From positions 2,608,001 to 2,672,000 of the forward strand of contig NZ_CAESCH010000001.1 in the NCBI RefSeq assembly GCF_903166545.1: a stretch of DNA of 64,000 nucleotides, written 5' to 3'. The position numbers were made by a program, and so were the translations under genes. Shown here in pieces: positions 9,300-18,961 of the stretch; positions within the stretch are counted from its first letter, which is position 1, and every line of letters starts with the position of its first letter. The notes beneath the pieces are model-generated. The model was not told where the DNA came from. It worked only from the letters and a program-made list of their open reading frames with translations, and searched no databases. Source of the stretch: Metabacillus schmidteae. GTDB taxonomy: Bacteria > Bacillota > Bacilli > Bacillales > Bacillaceae.

Positions 9300-12026
9300 A
9301 TGACTAATCAAGTGACTACGAAACAAGATGCTTTCCAAGCTCGTAAAAACTTTACGGTTAATGGAAAGAAGTACAACTACTATTCATTACAAGCGCTAGA
9401 AGATGCTGGAATTGGTAACGTTTCACGTCTGCCTTATTCAGTAAAGGTTCTTTTAGAATCAGTTTTGCGTCAAGTAGACGGCAGAGTCATTACAAAAGAA
9501 CATGTTGAAAACCTAGCAAAATGGGGAACTAATGACCTTAAAGAAATTGACGTTCCTTTCAAGCCTTCACGTGTTATTTTGCAGGACTTCACGGGTGTTC
9601 CAGCTGTTGTTGACTTAGCATCATTACGTAAAGCAATGGCAGATTTGGGTGGAGATCCTGATAAGATTAACCCGGAAATTCCTGTTGACCTTGTTATTGA
9701 CCACTCAGTACAGGTTGATAGAGCCGGAACTCCAGATGCTCTTCAATTTAATATGGATCTTGAATTTGAGCGTAATGCAGAGCGTTACAAATTCTTAAGC
9801 TGGGCAAAGAAATCATTTGACAACTATCGTGCAGTACCACCTGCAACTGGTATTGTTCACCAAGTAAACTTGGAATATTTGGCTAACGTTGTCCATGCTG
9901 TTCAAAATGATGAAGGTGAATTTGAAGCGTTCCCAGATTCTCTAGTTGGTACAGACTCACATACAACAATGATTAATGGTATCGGTGTTCTTGGATGGGG
10001 TGTTGGTGGTATCGAAGCGGAAGCTGGTATGCTAGGACAACCATCGTATTTCCCAGTACCTGAAGTTATTGGTGTTAAATTAACAGGCGAGCTTCCAAAT
10101 GGAACAACAGCTACTGACTTAGCATTAAAAGTAACTCAAGTACTACGTCAACAAGGTGTTGTTGGTAAATTCGTTGAATTCTTTGGTCCTGGTGTAGCAA
10201 AACTACCACTTGCAGACCGTGCAACAATTGCTAACATGGCGCCTGAATATGGAGCAACTTGCGGTTTCTTCCCAGTTGATGAAGAAGCTCTTAATTACAT
10301 GCGCTTAACCGGCCGTGATGAAGAGCAAATTCAAGTAGTTGGGGATTACTGTAAAGCGAATGGTTTATTCTTCACACCGGAAAATGAAGATCCAATCTTT
10401 ACAAAAGTGGTTGAAATTGATCTTTCTGAAATTGAAGCAAACCTTTCTGGTCCAAAGCGTCCACAGGATTTAATTCCTCTTTCAATGATGAAGGATAAAT
10501 TCCATGAACATTTAGTTGCTCCTGCTGGAAACCAAGGCTTTGGTTTAGAGGCAACTGAAATAAACAAAGAAATCACTGTTAAGTTCAAAAGCGGTGAAGA
10601 AACAAACATGAAAACTGGTGCAATTGCCATTGCCGCAATTACTAGTTGTACAAATACATCTAACCCATACGTACTTGTTGCTGCAGGTCTTGTTGCGAAA
10701 AAAGCAACTGAATTAGGCTTAGAGGTACCTAAATACGTAAAAACATCTTTAGCTCCAGGATCTAAGGTTGTTACTGGATACTTAGAAAAATCTGGTTTAT
10801 TACCACATCTTGAGAATCTTGGATTTAACCTTGTAGGTTATGGATGTACAACATGTATCGGGAACTCTGGTCCACTTGCTGATGAAATTGAAGAAGCAGT
10901 AGCGGCTAACGATTTATTAGTAACATCTGTATTATCTGGTAACCGTAACTTTGAAGGTCGTATTCATCCTCTTGTTAAAGGTAACTACCTAGCATCACCA
11001 CCGCTTGTTGTGGCTTATGCATTAGCAGGTACTGTTGATATTGATCTACAAAGTGATTCATTAGGTAAAGACAAAGATGGTAATGATGTATTCTTTAAAG
11101 ACATCTGGCCAAGTACGAATGAAATTAATGAAGTTGTTAACAAAACAGTTACACCTGAACTGTTTAGAGAACAATATGAGCAAGTATTTGATGATAATGC
11201 TCGTTGGAATGAAATTGAAACTACTGATGAAGCATTATATGTATGGGATGAGTCATCAACATACATTCAAAATCCTCCATTCTTTGAAGGGTTAGAAGCT
11301 GAACCAGGTAAAGTAGAAACTCTAAAAGACTTACGAGTTGTTGCTAAATTCGGTGATTCTGTTACAACTGACCACATATCACCTGCTGGTTCAATTGGTA
11401 AAGATACACCTGCTGGACGTTACCTACAAGAAAACGGGGTAACACCAAGAGAGTTCAACTCTTATGGTTCTCGTCGTGGTAACCACGAAGTTATGATGAG
11501 AGGTACGTTTGCAAACATCCGTATCAAAAACCAAATTGCTCCTGGTACCGAGGGAGGATACACAACTTACTGGCCAACAGGTGAAGTTAAATCAATCTAT
11601 GATGCATGCATGGATTACAAGGAAGATGGTACAGGTTTAGTTGTTTTAGCTGGTAATGATTACGGAATGGGAAGCTCTCGTGACTGGGCGGCTAAAGGTA
11701 CTAACCTTCTTGGAATCAAAACAGTTATTGCTCAAAGCTTTGAGCGTATCCACCGTAGTAACCTTGTGTTAATGGGTGTACTTCCTCTTCAATTTAAAGA
11801 TGGAGACAGCGCAGAAACACTAGGTTTATCTGGTAAGGAAACAATTGAAGTTGAAATCGATGAAACAGTAAAACCACGTGATTTCGTGAAAGTTACTGCT
11901 ACTGACGAAGCTGGCAATAAAACAGAATTTGAAGTACTAGTTCGTTTCGATAGCGAAGTAGAAATTGATTACTACCGTCATGGTGGAATCCTTCAAATGG
12001 TATTACGTGATAAATTAAAAGCTTAA
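9300..12026 (+). CDS. citB: Aconitate hydratase
   Basis: The 908-residue protein is a full-length IRP/AcnA-type aconitase that interconverts citrate and isocitrate in the TCA cycle. The three [4Fe-4S] ligands are visible as C450 in SCTNTSNP and C516/C519 in [11 protein letters not shown]; the swivel domain carries the substrate-binding [11 protein letters not shown]. In B. subtilis the apo-protein also binds iron-responsive-element-like RNA. AAGGGGGA precedes the ATG. Codon use is smoother and richer in common codons than the neighbours, as expected for a highly expressed gene. Two dyads upstream suggest CcpC-type control. Confidence 0.98.
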   Translation: MTNQVTTKQDAFQARKNFTVNGKKYNYYSLQALEDAGIGNVSRLPYSVKVLLESVLRQVDGRVITKEHVENLAKWGTNDLKEIDVPFKPSRVILQDFTGVPAVVDLASLRKAMADLGGDPDKINPEIPVDLVIDHSVQVDRAGTPDALQFNMDLEFERNAERYKFLSWAKKSFDNYRAVPPATGIVHQVNLEYLANVVHAVQNDEGEFEAFPDSLVGTDSHTTMINGIGVLGWGVGGIEAEAGMLGQPSYFPVPEVIGVKLTGELPNGTTATDLALKVTQVLRQQGVVGKFVEFFGPGVAKLPLADRATIANMAPEYGATCGFFPVDEEALNYMRLTGRDEEQIQVVGDYCKANGLFFTPENEDPIFTKVVEIDLSEIEANLSGPKRPQDLIPLSMMKDKFHEHLVAPAGNQGFGLEATEINKEITVKFKSGEETNMKTGAIAIAAITSCTNTSNPYVLVAAGLVAKKATELGLEVPKYVKTSLAPGSKVVTGYLEKSGLLPHLENLGFNLVGYGCTTCIGNSGPLADEIEEAVAANDLLVTSVLSGNRNFEGRIHPLVKGNYLASPPLVVAYALAGTVDIDLQSDSLGKDKDGNDVFFKDIWPSTNEINEVVNKTVTPELFREQYEQVFDDNARWNEIETTDEALYVWDESSTYIQNPPFFEGLEAEPGKVETLKDLRVVAKFGDSVTTDHISPAGSIGKDTPAGRYLQENGVTPREFNSYGSRRGNHEVMMRGTFANIRIKNQIAPGTEGGYTTYWPTGEVKSIYDACMDYKEDGTGLVVLAGNDYGMGSSRDWAAKGTNLLGIKTVIAQSFERIHRSNLVLMGVLPLQFKDGDSAETLGLSGKETIEVEIDETVKPRDFVKVTATDEAGNKTEFEVLVRFDSEVEIDYYRHGGILQMVLRDKLKA

Positions 12027-12033
12027 CATAAGG

Positions 12034-12063
12034 AAAAGGGAACGATATTTCGTTCCCTTTTTG
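12034..12063 (+). terminator. Terminator of citB
   Basis: AAAAGGGAACGA and TCGTTCCCTTTT form a perfect 12-bp stem with a TATT loop and T run. Confidence 0.9.
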
Positions 12064-12213
12064 TTATGCTCAATATGTACGTTAACTATATTATAACGAT
12101 AGTATAGATAAAGACGTTTCTCATTTGTATTTTTATGACTATTATTAGAATTTTAATGTGTTTTCGTTGTTCTTTTCGTTAAACCATGCTTAAATGAGAA
12201 ATGAAGTAATACG

Positions 12214-12645
12214 ATGAAAGGACTTTTGCATTGTATGTATGACGCTTTACAACTTGGACCGTTTACGATTCAATATATCCTTCTGATCTACATAGGTTCG
12301 ATCTTAGTTACATATTTCATTTTTGATGGATTCATTGCTGATTCAATGATAAAGAAATTTTATAAGCAGCATTATCTTACATTTTGGTTTATTATCTTTA
12401 TTACATATAAATTTAGTATTGTCGTATTTGAGCCACAGCTGTTATTAACAACCCGCTGGATTTTTTTTACCGGGGGAATAAATGGCTTTTATCTTGGCTT
12501 ATTAGTGGGTTTTATTTTTTTAATTTGGAAAATAAGAAAAGAAAATATCCCGGTAAAGTTTTTTATACTAACGCTAATGGGACTTTTGTTAACCTTTACG
12601 CTCGTATTTCAATTAATTAAGTTTCTTGTATTGTCCGTTCTTTAG
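12214..12645 (+). CDS. Multi-pass membrane protein upstream of yneN
   Basis: The 143-residue protein has four or five hydrophobic helices (about 20-38, 52-70, 80-105, 112-140) and no clear catalytic motif. Its stop overlaps the ribosome site of the thioredoxin-like gene 11 bp downstream, so the two are translated together. Such TlpA-linked membrane proteins may handle electrons or cytochrome biogenesis, but I cannot show that here. An internal ATG at 12235 has AAAGGA about 12 bases upstream and may be the true start. Confidence 0.75.
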   Translation: MKGLLHCMYDALQLGPFTIQYILLIYIGSILVTYFIFDGFIADSMIKKFYKQHYLTFWFIIFITYKFSIVVFEPQLLLTTRWIFFTGGINGFYLGLLVGFIFLIWKIRKENIPVKFFILTLMGLLLTFTLVFQLIKFLVLSVL

Positions 12646-12656
12646 GAGGTAAATAA

Positions 12657-13166
12657 ATGAAAAAGGTTTTGGCGATTTCTATTTTGATTTTCCTTATAGG
12701 TTACGCTGTTTATTTTGCTATAAATCCAAGTTCACCAAAAGTAGGTGTATCTGAAGGAAGTGCTGCACCTGATTTTGAATTAGAAACTCTAAGTGGAGAG
12801 AGCATGAGTTTATCGAGTTTAAAAGGTAAAAAAGTAATAATCAATTTTTGGGCGACCTGGTGTCCACCATGTCGATCTGAAATGCCTGATATGCAAAAAA
12901 TTCAAAATGAACACAATGGTGATGTAGTCGTATTAGCGGTGAACCTTACGAGTTCTGAGAACAGTGTAGAAACAGTTGACAGCTTTGTAAAAGAATTAGG
13001 GTTGACATTTCCTGTATTACTTGATGGAAAAGGGAAAATCAATAATCAATTTGAAGTGCTATCATATCCTACGTCCTATTTTGTAGATGAAAATGGTGTG
13101 ATTCAAACGAAATTTGTTGGGGCGTTATCATATGATCAGATGAATGATTTTCTTAATAATCTTTAA
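12657..13166 (+). CDS. yneN: Membrane-anchored TlpA/ResA-like thiol-disulfide protein
   Basis: An N-terminal membrane anchor (residues 4-22) is followed by an AhpC/TSA-thioredoxin fold with the active-site pair C69-PP-C72 in WATWCPPCRSEMP and the cis-proline region SYPTSYF. Length is 169 residues. It should face outside and reduce or exchange thiols, for example in cytochrome or spore assembly. Position after citB matches yneN of B. subtilis. AGGAGGT precedes the ATG. The precise partner is unknown. Confidence 0.88.
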   Translation: MKKVLAISILIFLIGYAVYFAINPSSPKVGVSEGSAAPDFELETLSGESMSLSSLKGKKVIINFWATWCPPCRSEMPDMQKIQNEHNGDVVVLAVNLTSSENSVETVDSFVKELGLTFPVLLDGKGKINNQFEVLSYPTSYFVDENGVIQTKFVGALSYDQMNDFLNNL

Positions 13167-13172
13167 ACCTTT

Positions 13173-13203
13173 AAACCGTACCTAAATTGGTTCGGTTTTT
13201 TAA
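13173..13203 (+). terminator. Terminator of yneN
   Basis: AAACCGTACC and GGTTCGGTTT form a 10-bp stem with one mismatch, followed by T6. Confidence 0.8.
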
Positions 13204-13303
13204 TTTTTCTAATACATAAATTTCATTACTTTTCAAAATATCGATTTAAATGTCAGAAAATTGGGTATCCTTTATTTAAATTAAGACGGAGGTGAAAGGC
13301 AAC

Positions 13304-13435
13304 ATGAGAAAAACAAGAAAAAAATCATTTGAAGAGTTAGTAAAAGAAAATAAACAGCAATTGTTACAAGATCGAGTAGCACTTGATTTATTGGAGGAAC
13401 GATGGGAGCAACGTGTTCTAAAAAGATTGGATTAA
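13304..13435 (+). CDS. FbpB-family small basic protein (43 aa)
   Basis: The short frame starts MRKTRKKSFEELVKENKQQL and continues in charged helical sequence, the pattern of the FbpB family. FbpB of B. subtilis is a Fur-controlled small basic protein that helps the FsrA small RNA in iron-sparing. An excellent GGAGGTGA lies eight bases before the ATG. I could not see a convincing Fur box upstream, so iron control here is only inferred from the family. Aconitase, a major FsrA/FbpB-spared iron protein, is two genes away. Confidence 0.75.
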   Translation: MRKTRKKSFEELVKENKQQLLQDRVALDLLEERWEQRVLKRLD

Positions 13436-13582
13436 TTGGTCTGCCGGTACAAAATGAATGTAAAATTTTTTTGTATAAAAACAACTAAGGCTAACATTAT
13501 TATTGTTTCGAGGCAAGCCAAGTTTTTCTAATCATTGTATCCCCTCATAAAGGGTATTCTACTTGTTGAGGAGGCGATAACA

Positions 13583-13726
13583 ATGGCAGGTCAAAACGAT
13601 AAACAAACTCATTTTAATCCCAATCATGTAGGTACAAAATCACGTGGCTTCGGGAACAATAAAGGTAAACAAATGCAGGATACTTCCGGAAAACATGCTC
13701 AAGTGATTCAAACAAAAGGCGAGTAA
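13583..13726 (+). CDS. sspN: Small acid-soluble spore protein N
   Basis: The 47-residue protein contains HFNPNHVGTKSRG and ends DTSGKHAQVIQTKGE, matching SspN of B. subtilis in length and in the VxxHxGTK and DTSGKxxQxxQTKGE blocks. It is a forespore protein. The ATG at 13583 has GAGGAGG upstream; the frame is open for 16 codons further but without support. It is followed by tlp, the same order as in B. subtilis, where sspN and tlp are cotranscribed. Confidence 0.93.
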   Translation: MAGQNDKQTHFNPNHVGTKSRGFGNNKGKQMQDTSGKHAQVIQTKGE

Positions 13727-13860
13727 TAGTAGGTAGTTATATTATAAGATAGAAATTCTTTCAATTAACATAAAACGTGTTTAAAATCTTCTTCAAAAAA
13801 GCAGACTAACATTGTTTCATTGCTTTTCATATTACTTCACAATGAGAGGAAGGATACACG

Positions 13861-14106
13861 ATGACAAAACATACTAGACCAAATCCAGATGATCGTTCTG
13901 ATAATGTAGAGAAGCTTCAAAGCATGGTTCAAAACACAATAGAAAATATTGAAGAAGCACAGGACTCCATGCAATTTGCAAATTCAGAAGAGCGTGAACG
14001 TATTGAAGCTAAAAACCTTCGCCGTGAGGAAAGTATCAATGCGATGCGCAATGAAATTAAAGATGAAGCACAAGCTCGAGAAAATGGATATCGTTATGAT
14101 CAGTAA
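13861..14106 (+). CDS. tlp: Small acid-soluble spore protein Tlp
   Basis: The 81-residue, highly charged helical protein (RPNPDDRSDNVEKLQ at the start, NLRREESINAMRNEIKDE later) matches the Tlp family of Bacillus spore proteins. The name comes from weak thioredoxin similarity; no CxxC is present. AGAGGAAGGAT precedes the ATG. A strong terminator follows directly. Confidence 0.95.
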   Translation: MTKHTRPNPDDRSDNVEKLQSMVQNTIENIEEAQDSMQFANSEERERIEAKNLRREESINAMRNEIKDEAQARENGYRYDQ

Positions 14107-14108
14107 AT

Positions 14109-14138
14109 AAACCAGGCTTCTAGCCTGGTTTATATTTT
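14109..14138 (+). terminator. Terminator of tlp
   Basis: AAACCAGGC and GCCTGGTTT form a perfect 9-bp stem with a five-base loop. Confidence 0.85.
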
Positions 14139-14219
14139 TAGCCACACAAAAAAAGATATGTTATTATTGGTTGAAGTTATCGTTAGTAATGGATCATCGA
14201 AACAAGGAGAGAAGAAAGA

Positions 14220-14636
14220 ATGCTTATATCAAAAGCTGAGATTGAAGTCCGGTATGCGGAAACAGATCAAATGGGTGTTGTATACCATGCAAATTATTTA
14301 GTTTGGATGGAAGTGGGGAGAACAAAACTAATTCAAGATCTTGGTTTTTCTTATGCTGGAATGGAAGAACAGGGAATTATTTCACCAGTCATAGACTTGG
14401 AAATTTCATATAAAAAACCAATGAGATACGGTGAAACAGCTACAATTCACACATGGATTGATGAATATAATGGGATTAAAAGTGTATATGGATATGAAAT
14501 ATATTCACCAGCCGGTGAGCTATCTGTTCAAGCAAAATCAAGTCATGTTTGTGTGAACAAGGAGACATTTAGACCTGTTAAATTTAAAAAGATGTTCCCT
14601 GATTGGCATGAAGCATATGAGAAGGCGAAAAAATAA
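14220..14636 (+). CDS. yneP: Acyl-CoA thioesterase YneP, YbgC/FadM hot-dog family
   Basis: The 138-residue single hot-dog domain has the YbgC/4-hydroxybenzoyl-CoA thioesterase signature YAETDQMGVVYHANYLVWME with the expected catalytic D16. It should hydrolyse acyl-CoA thioesters in the cytoplasm; physiological substrate unknown. Position upstream of yneQ and near plsY matches B. subtilis. The next gene starts immediately after its stop codon. Confidence 0.92.
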   Translation: MLISKAEIEVRYAETDQMGVVYHANYLVWMEVGRTKLIQDLGFSYAGMEEQGIISPVIDLEISYKKPMRYGETATIHTWIDEYNGIKSVYGYEIYSPAGELSVQAKSSHVCVNKETFRPVKFKKMFPDWHEAYEKAKK

Positions 14637-14945
14637 ATGGCATTTGGCATTTCCCGTAAAGAATTACATACATGGAAACAGGAGATTGATAAGGGGAACA
14701 TTGCGTTTTTAACTCATTTTTGGGTGGACGAACGGTTTCCAAACAGTCATTGCGTGACAAAGGTTGGCTGTAAGGATATTGAAAAATTAGCAAAATGGGG
14801 TAAGCAATACGGATTAAAAGAAGAATGGATTCACCATTATAAGCATTATCCTCATTTTGATTTGATGGGAACAACACAATTGACCATTTTGCAAGAAAAT
14901 GGTCTGGAAGACCACATACAACGTTTTAAAATACGAATAACTTAG
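14637..14945 (+). CDS. yneQ: YneQ-like conserved small protein
   Basis: The 102-residue soluble protein starts MAFGISRKELHTWKQEIDKG and has conserved stretches THFWVDERFPNSHCVTKVGC and HYKHYPHFDLMG. The initiating ATG directly abuts the stop of yneP, so the two are translationally coupled. The family is conserved in Bacillus with no known function; orthology to YneQ is taken from position and length. Confidence 0.85.
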   Translation: MAFGISRKELHTWKQEIDKGNIAFLTHFWVDERFPNSHCVTKVGCKDIEKLAKWGKQYGLKEEWIHHYKHYPHFDLMGTTQLTILQENGLEDHIQRFKIRIT

Positions 14946-14950
14946 CTTAA

Positions 14951-14997
14951 GGGGAAATTTCACTAGACAATAGAACTTGTGAAATTTCCCCTTTTTC
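14951..14997 (+). terminator. Terminator of yneP-yneQ
   Basis: GGGGAAATTTCAC and GTGAAATTTCCCC form a perfect 13-bp stem followed by T5. Confidence 0.9.
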
Positions 14998-15045
14998 CGT
15001 GCAATGCCAGTTTTAATAATTAGATGCCATTTAAAATGGTCTAAA

Positions 15046-15333
15046 TTAATTATATTGAAAAACAGGTTCTTCAGCATCTTCATCTAAATCAACATGTAAA
15101 TCATGCTGATCAAAATACCATAAATCACGATTTTCAACAAAGAATGTAATTCCTTTACTTTCTACACTGGATCCGATTTCTTCTGGTACTTGCTTTACTA
15201 CTCCGAGTGAAAAGCCTTTTTGTACATTACTACATCCACCATATCTAACAAAAAATTGAACTGTGTCACCTTCTTCAAGTTGTAATTCATTTATATACCA
15301 ATCAGCTGCTTTGTTATCAATGGTTATTTTCAA
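15046..15333 (-). CDS. yneR: HesB/IscA-like protein YneR
   Basis: The 95-residue protein has the HesB/YadR fold pattern (MKITIDNKAADWYINEL, VRYGGC, GFSLGV) but keeps only one of the three cysteines of A-type Fe-S carriers (in GGCSN), so classical cluster transfer is doubtful. Position between yneQ and plsY on the opposite strand matches yneR of B. subtilis. Confidence 0.88.
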   Translation of the reverse strand: MKITIDNKAADWYINELQLEEGDTVQFFVRYGGCSNVQKGFSLGVVKQVPEEIGSSVESKGITFFVENRDLWYFDQHDLHVDLDEDAEEPVFQYN

Positions 15334-15486
15334 GACCGAACACTCCTTATGTTTTTTATCTTAAATTTATTATAGTATAGATGTGTTGATAGGGCTAATA
15401 ATGAATCTTACGAAAAAAATAAAAAGAAGATGAAGTAAAGCAAAATCTCTTCTTTCGAAAAGTTCTGTTTTACTTATCTCCTCAAG

Positions 15487-16071
15487 TTATAGCCACTTTA
15501 CTTTAGGTTCTGTTTTATTCATTATACGTTTAATATTTGCACGATGGCGATAGATAACAAACCCAGTCATAAGTGTTATGACTATGATAAGGGGAATGTC
15601 CTTTGTAAACAAACTGTAGATGATCCCATACACACCTGCAAGCATAGAAGAAAGTGATACATATTTTGAAATATAAAGAACGATAAAAAAGAAGGCTAAC
15701 ATTGTAATGAACAATAGCGGTACGTAACATAATAGTACGCCCCCAGATGTGGCAACTGCTTTTCCGCCTCTAAATTTTGCGAAAATTGGATATGTATGTC
15801 CGATAACGGCGAAAATCCCTACTAACAATTGATGCAGGTGATCAAGACCGAAGATTAAAGGTAGGGCAGCAGCAAGTGTTCCTTTTAAGATATCTGCACC
15901 TGTAACGATTAAGCCTGCTTTTACACCTAATGTCCGAAATGTGTTTGTTCCACCTAAATTCCCGCTCCCATGTTCCCGTATGTCAATTCCATACCCAAGC
16001 TTGCCTACAATAAGACCTGATGGAATGGAGCCTAGTAAATAAGCTAAGATAAAAATAATGGCTTCAATCAT
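15487..16071 (-). CDS. plsY: Glycerol-3-phosphate acyltransferase PlsY
   Basis: The 194-residue polytopic membrane enzyme transfers acyl groups from acyl-phosphate to glycerol-3-phosphate, the first step of phospholipid synthesis. The three PlsY motifs are visible: [10 protein letters not shown] with [30 protein letters not shown], and the C-terminal RHRANIKRI. The ATG at 16071 has AGGAG seven bases upstream; a longer open frame to 16329 lacks family sequence and is rejected. In B. subtilis this is yneS. Confidence 0.95.
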   Translation of the reverse strand: MIEAIIFILAYLLGSIPSGLIVGKLGYGIDIREHGSGNLGGTNTFRTLGVKAGLIVTGADILKGTLAAALPLIFGLDHLHQLLVGIFAVIGHTYPIFAKFRGGKAVATSGGVLLCYVPLLFITMLAFFFIVLYISKYVSLSSMLAGVYGIIYSLFTKDIPLIIVITLMTGFVIYRHRANIKRIMNKTEPKVKWL

Positions 16072-16307
16072 GTTTGTACTCCTTTGCGTATTCTTTCTAT
16101 ATTCTATCATGATAACTGAAAAAAACACTATGAGAGAATAAAAAAAGATAAAAACTCTCATGTTATTAGTAACATTCTTATGACGTACATAGTATAAGAG
16201 ATAAGTTACAATTCCATACAAATGGGAATTGATTCCAGATAGTCTAGGCAAATTCATTGTTTGGTGTGTCTCAAACTTGTTATGATAGAGGAAAAGGAGA
16301 TGGGATA

Positions 16308-16721
16308 ATGGCAATTGAAAATCCATCAAGAGAAGAAATTGGCCAAATTTTAAAGAACAGTAAGACGATAGCGGTTGTCGGTTTATCTAACAATCCTGAT
16401 CGTACATCATATTTGGTAAGTAAAGCTATGCAGGACGCGGGATACAAAATTATTCCTGTAAATCCGACGGTTGATGAAGTATTAGGTCAAAAAGCAGTAG
16501 GACGTTTGAGTGAAATAAAAGACCATGTTGATATCGTAAATGTTTTTCGCCGTTCAGAACATTTGTTGGAGGTTGCACAGGAATTTTTGAAAATAGACGC
16601 AGACGTATACTGGGCTCAGCTTGGATTAGAAAATGAAGAAGCGTATCAATTATTGAAAGACAATAATAAAACCGTTATCATGAATCGTTGTATTAAGGTT
16701 GAGCATGCTATGACAAAGTAA
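16308..16721 (+). CDS. yneT: CoA-binding domain protein YneT
   Basis: The 137-residue single-domain Rossmann protein has the CoA-binding signature [29 protein letters not shown] and the conserved VNVFRRSEH. Members are related to the N-terminal domain of succinyl-CoA synthetase alpha. Function is not established. The ATG at 16308 is placed behind AAAAGGAGA. Upstream of parE as in B. subtilis. Confidence 0.9.
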   Translation: MAIENPSREEIGQILKNSKTIAVVGLSNNPDRTSYLVSKAMQDAGYKIIPVNPTVDEVLGQKAVGRLSEIKDHVDIVNVFRRSEHLLEVAQEFLKIDADVYWAQLGLENEEAYQLLKDNNKTVIMNRCIKVEHAMTK

Positions 16722-16741
16722 TTTATTTGCTTATTTTTAAG

Positions 16742-16772
16742 AAAATCCTTGTATAAACAAGGATTTTTATTT
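16742..16772 (+). terminator. Terminator of yneT
   Basis: AAAATCCTTGT and ACAAGGATTTT form a perfect 11-bp stem with a four-base loop and T run. Confidence 0.88.
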
Positions 16773-16989
16773 TATTATGCGAATACTGTTTCCTAAAACC
16801 AATTTACCATATACAATAAAGCATGGATAAGAGGCAATTGGTAAGATAATAAGTGTAAGAAAACTTTAACTTGATTTTCTCTGCTTTTGTGGGGGTTGTC
16901 GATCTGCAAATTATTGTATAAAATACTAAAACATGCGTTCTATTGTGAAAAAAGATTTAATTGTTTGTCACTGAAAGGGGTTTAGTCGC

Positions 16990-18957
16990 TTGGGAAAGAA
17001 GCAACAGTTTGATTATAATGATGATGCGATTCAAGTCCTCGAAGGTCTTGAGGCTGTAAGAAAACGACCTGGTATGTACATTGGTAGTACTGATAGTCGG
17101 GGGTTGCATCATCTTGTGTACGAAATCGTAGATAACTCTGTGGACGAGGCTTTAGCAGGCCACGGAGATCATATAATTGTAAAAATACATAAAGATAACA
17201 GTATATCTGTTCAAGATAAGGGACGAGGAATGCCGATTGGTATGCACAAACTCGGAAAACCTACACCTGAAGTCATCTTAACGGTCCTTCATGCTGGTGG
17301 AAAGTTCGGGCAAGGTGGTTACAAAACAAGTGGTGGTTTACATGGGGTAGGTGCATCAGTTGTTAATGCCCTCTCAGAGTGGCTTGTTGTGACGATTCAA
17401 CGCGATGGTTTTATTTATGAACAGCGATTTGAAAACGGCGGGAAGCCGGTGACAACCTTAGAGAAAAAAGGAAAAACGAGCAAAACCGGTACAAAAATTC
17501 ATTTTAAACCGGATCCAACCATGTTTAGTACGACAACTTATAACTTTGAAACATTAAGTGAACGTCTACGTGAGTCTGCTTTTCTTTTGAAAGGGTTTAA
17601 AATTGAGTTAATCGATGAACGTCATGATCAATCTGAAGTTTATCATTATGAAACTGGTATTGAAGCATTTGTTACATACTTAAATGAAGAGAAAGATGCG
17701 TTACATCAAGTTGTTTCATTTGAGGGTGAACAAAATGGCATTGAAGCTGAATTTGCTTTTCAATTCAATGATGGGTATTCAGAAAATATTTTATCGTTCG
17801 TTAATAATGTTCGGACAAAAGACGGCGGAACTCATGAAGCCGGCTCTAAAACAGCGATGACAAGAGCATTTAATGAATATGCGAGAAAAACAGGATTACT
17901 AAAAGAAAAAGATAAAAACTTGGAAGGTTCTGATATTCGGGAAGGCTTATCAGCGATCGTATCAGTAAGAATTCCTGAAGAGCTTTTACAATTTGAAGGT
18001 CAAACAAAAGGAAAGCTTGGAACAAGTGAAGCAAGATCAGCAGTTGATGCCATTGTGTCTGAAAACCTTTCATACTTTTTAGAAGAAAATCCTGATGCAG
18101 GAACACTACTTGTTAAAAAGGCGATCAAAGCTTTTCAAGCGAGAGAGGCAGCCCGCAAAGCACGTGAGGAAGCTCGAAGCGGTAAAAAGCGAAAGCGCTC
18201 AGAAACAACATTAAGTGGTAAGCTTACTCCAGCACAGTCACGTAATCCATTAAAAAATGAATTATATCTTGTTGAGGGTGACTCTGCAGGTGGTTCTGCT
18301 AAACAAGGTAGAGACCGCAGATTCCAAGCTGTTCTTCCTTTAAGAGGAAAGGTTATTAATACAGAAAAAGCGAAGTTGGCGGACATTTTTAAAAATGAGG
18401 AAATTAACACGATTATTCATGCAATTGGAGCGGGTGTTGGAGCAGAATTTACTTTAGAAGATATAAATTATGACAAAGTCATTATTATGACTGATGCCGA
18501 CACGGATGGTGCCCATATTCAAGTACTTTTATTGACGTTCTTTTATCGTTATATGAAACCGCTAATCGAAAACGGAAAAGTATTTATTGCCCTGCCACCT
18601 CTTTACAAAGTAAGTAAAGGGTCAGGCAAGAAGGAAGTTATTGAGTATGCATGGTCTGATGATGAACTAAGTGATGCTATTTCTAAAGTTGGAAAAGGTT
18701 ATATGATCCAGCGATACAAAGGTCTTGGAGAAATGAATGCAGATCAGCTTTGGGAAACAACAATGAACCCAGAATCAAGAACGCTTATTCGCGTGAAAAT
18801 TGATGATGCAGCCCGTGCTGAGAGACGTGTAACAACACTTATGGGTGATAAAGTAGAACCACGCAGAAAATGGATTGAAAGCAATGTTGCTTTTGGTCTT
18901 GATGAAGAAACAAATATATTAGAAAATGAGCACTTATCGGTCGCAGAGGAGGTATAA
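16990..18957 (+). CDS. parE: Topoisomerase IV subunit B
   Basis: The 655-residue protein has the GHKL ATPase (EIVDNSVDEALAGHG, DKGRGMPIG, GGLHGVGASVVNALS), transducer, TOPRIM with EGDSAGGSAKQGRDR and DADTDGAHI, and the C-terminal WETTMNPESRT. With ParC it decatenates daughter chromosomes using ATP. ParE rather than GyrB is indicated by the partner gene parC. The start is TTG at 16990 with GAAAGGGG upstream. Four bases separate it from parC. Confidence 0.97.
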   Translation: MGKKQQFDYNDDAIQVLEGLEAVRKRPGMYIGSTDSRGLHHLVYEIVDNSVDEALAGHGDHIIVKIHKDNSISVQDKGRGMPIGMHKLGKPTPEVILTVLHAGGKFGQGGYKTSGGLHGVGASVVNALSEWLVVTIQRDGFIYEQRFENGGKPVTTLEKKGKTSKTGTKIHFKPDPTMFSTTTYNFETLSERLRESAFLLKGFKIELIDERHDQSEVYHYETGIEAFVTYLNEEKDALHQVVSFEGEQNGIEAEFAFQFNDGYSENILSFVNNVRTKDGGTHEAGSKTAMTRAFNEYARKTGLLKEKDKNLEGSDIREGLSAIVSVRIPEELLQFEGQTKGKLGTSEARSAVDAIVSENLSYFLEENPDAGTLLVKKAIKAFQAREAARKAREEARSGKKRKRSETTLSGKLTPAQSRNPLKNELYLVEGDSAGGSAKQGRDRRFQAVLPLRGKVINTEKAKLADIFKNEEINTIIHAIGAGVGAEFTLEDINYDKVIIMTDADTDGAHIQVLLLTFFYRYMKPLIENGKVFIALPPLYKVSKGSGKKEVIEYAWSDDELSDAISKVGKGYMIQRYKGLGEMNADQLWETTMNPESRTLIRVKIDDAARAERRVTTLMGDKVEPRRKWIESNVAFGLDEETNILENEHLSVAEEV

Positions 18958-18961
18958 GCTT

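Noticed and set aside
16072..16329. N-terminal extension of plsY in an open frame
   Set aside because: It has no PlsY sequence, and AGGAG is placed correctly for the ATG at 16071.
18926..18961. ATG start for parC inside parE
   Set aside because: It lacks a ribosome site; AGGAGGT is ideally placed for the TTG at 18962, where family sequence begins.
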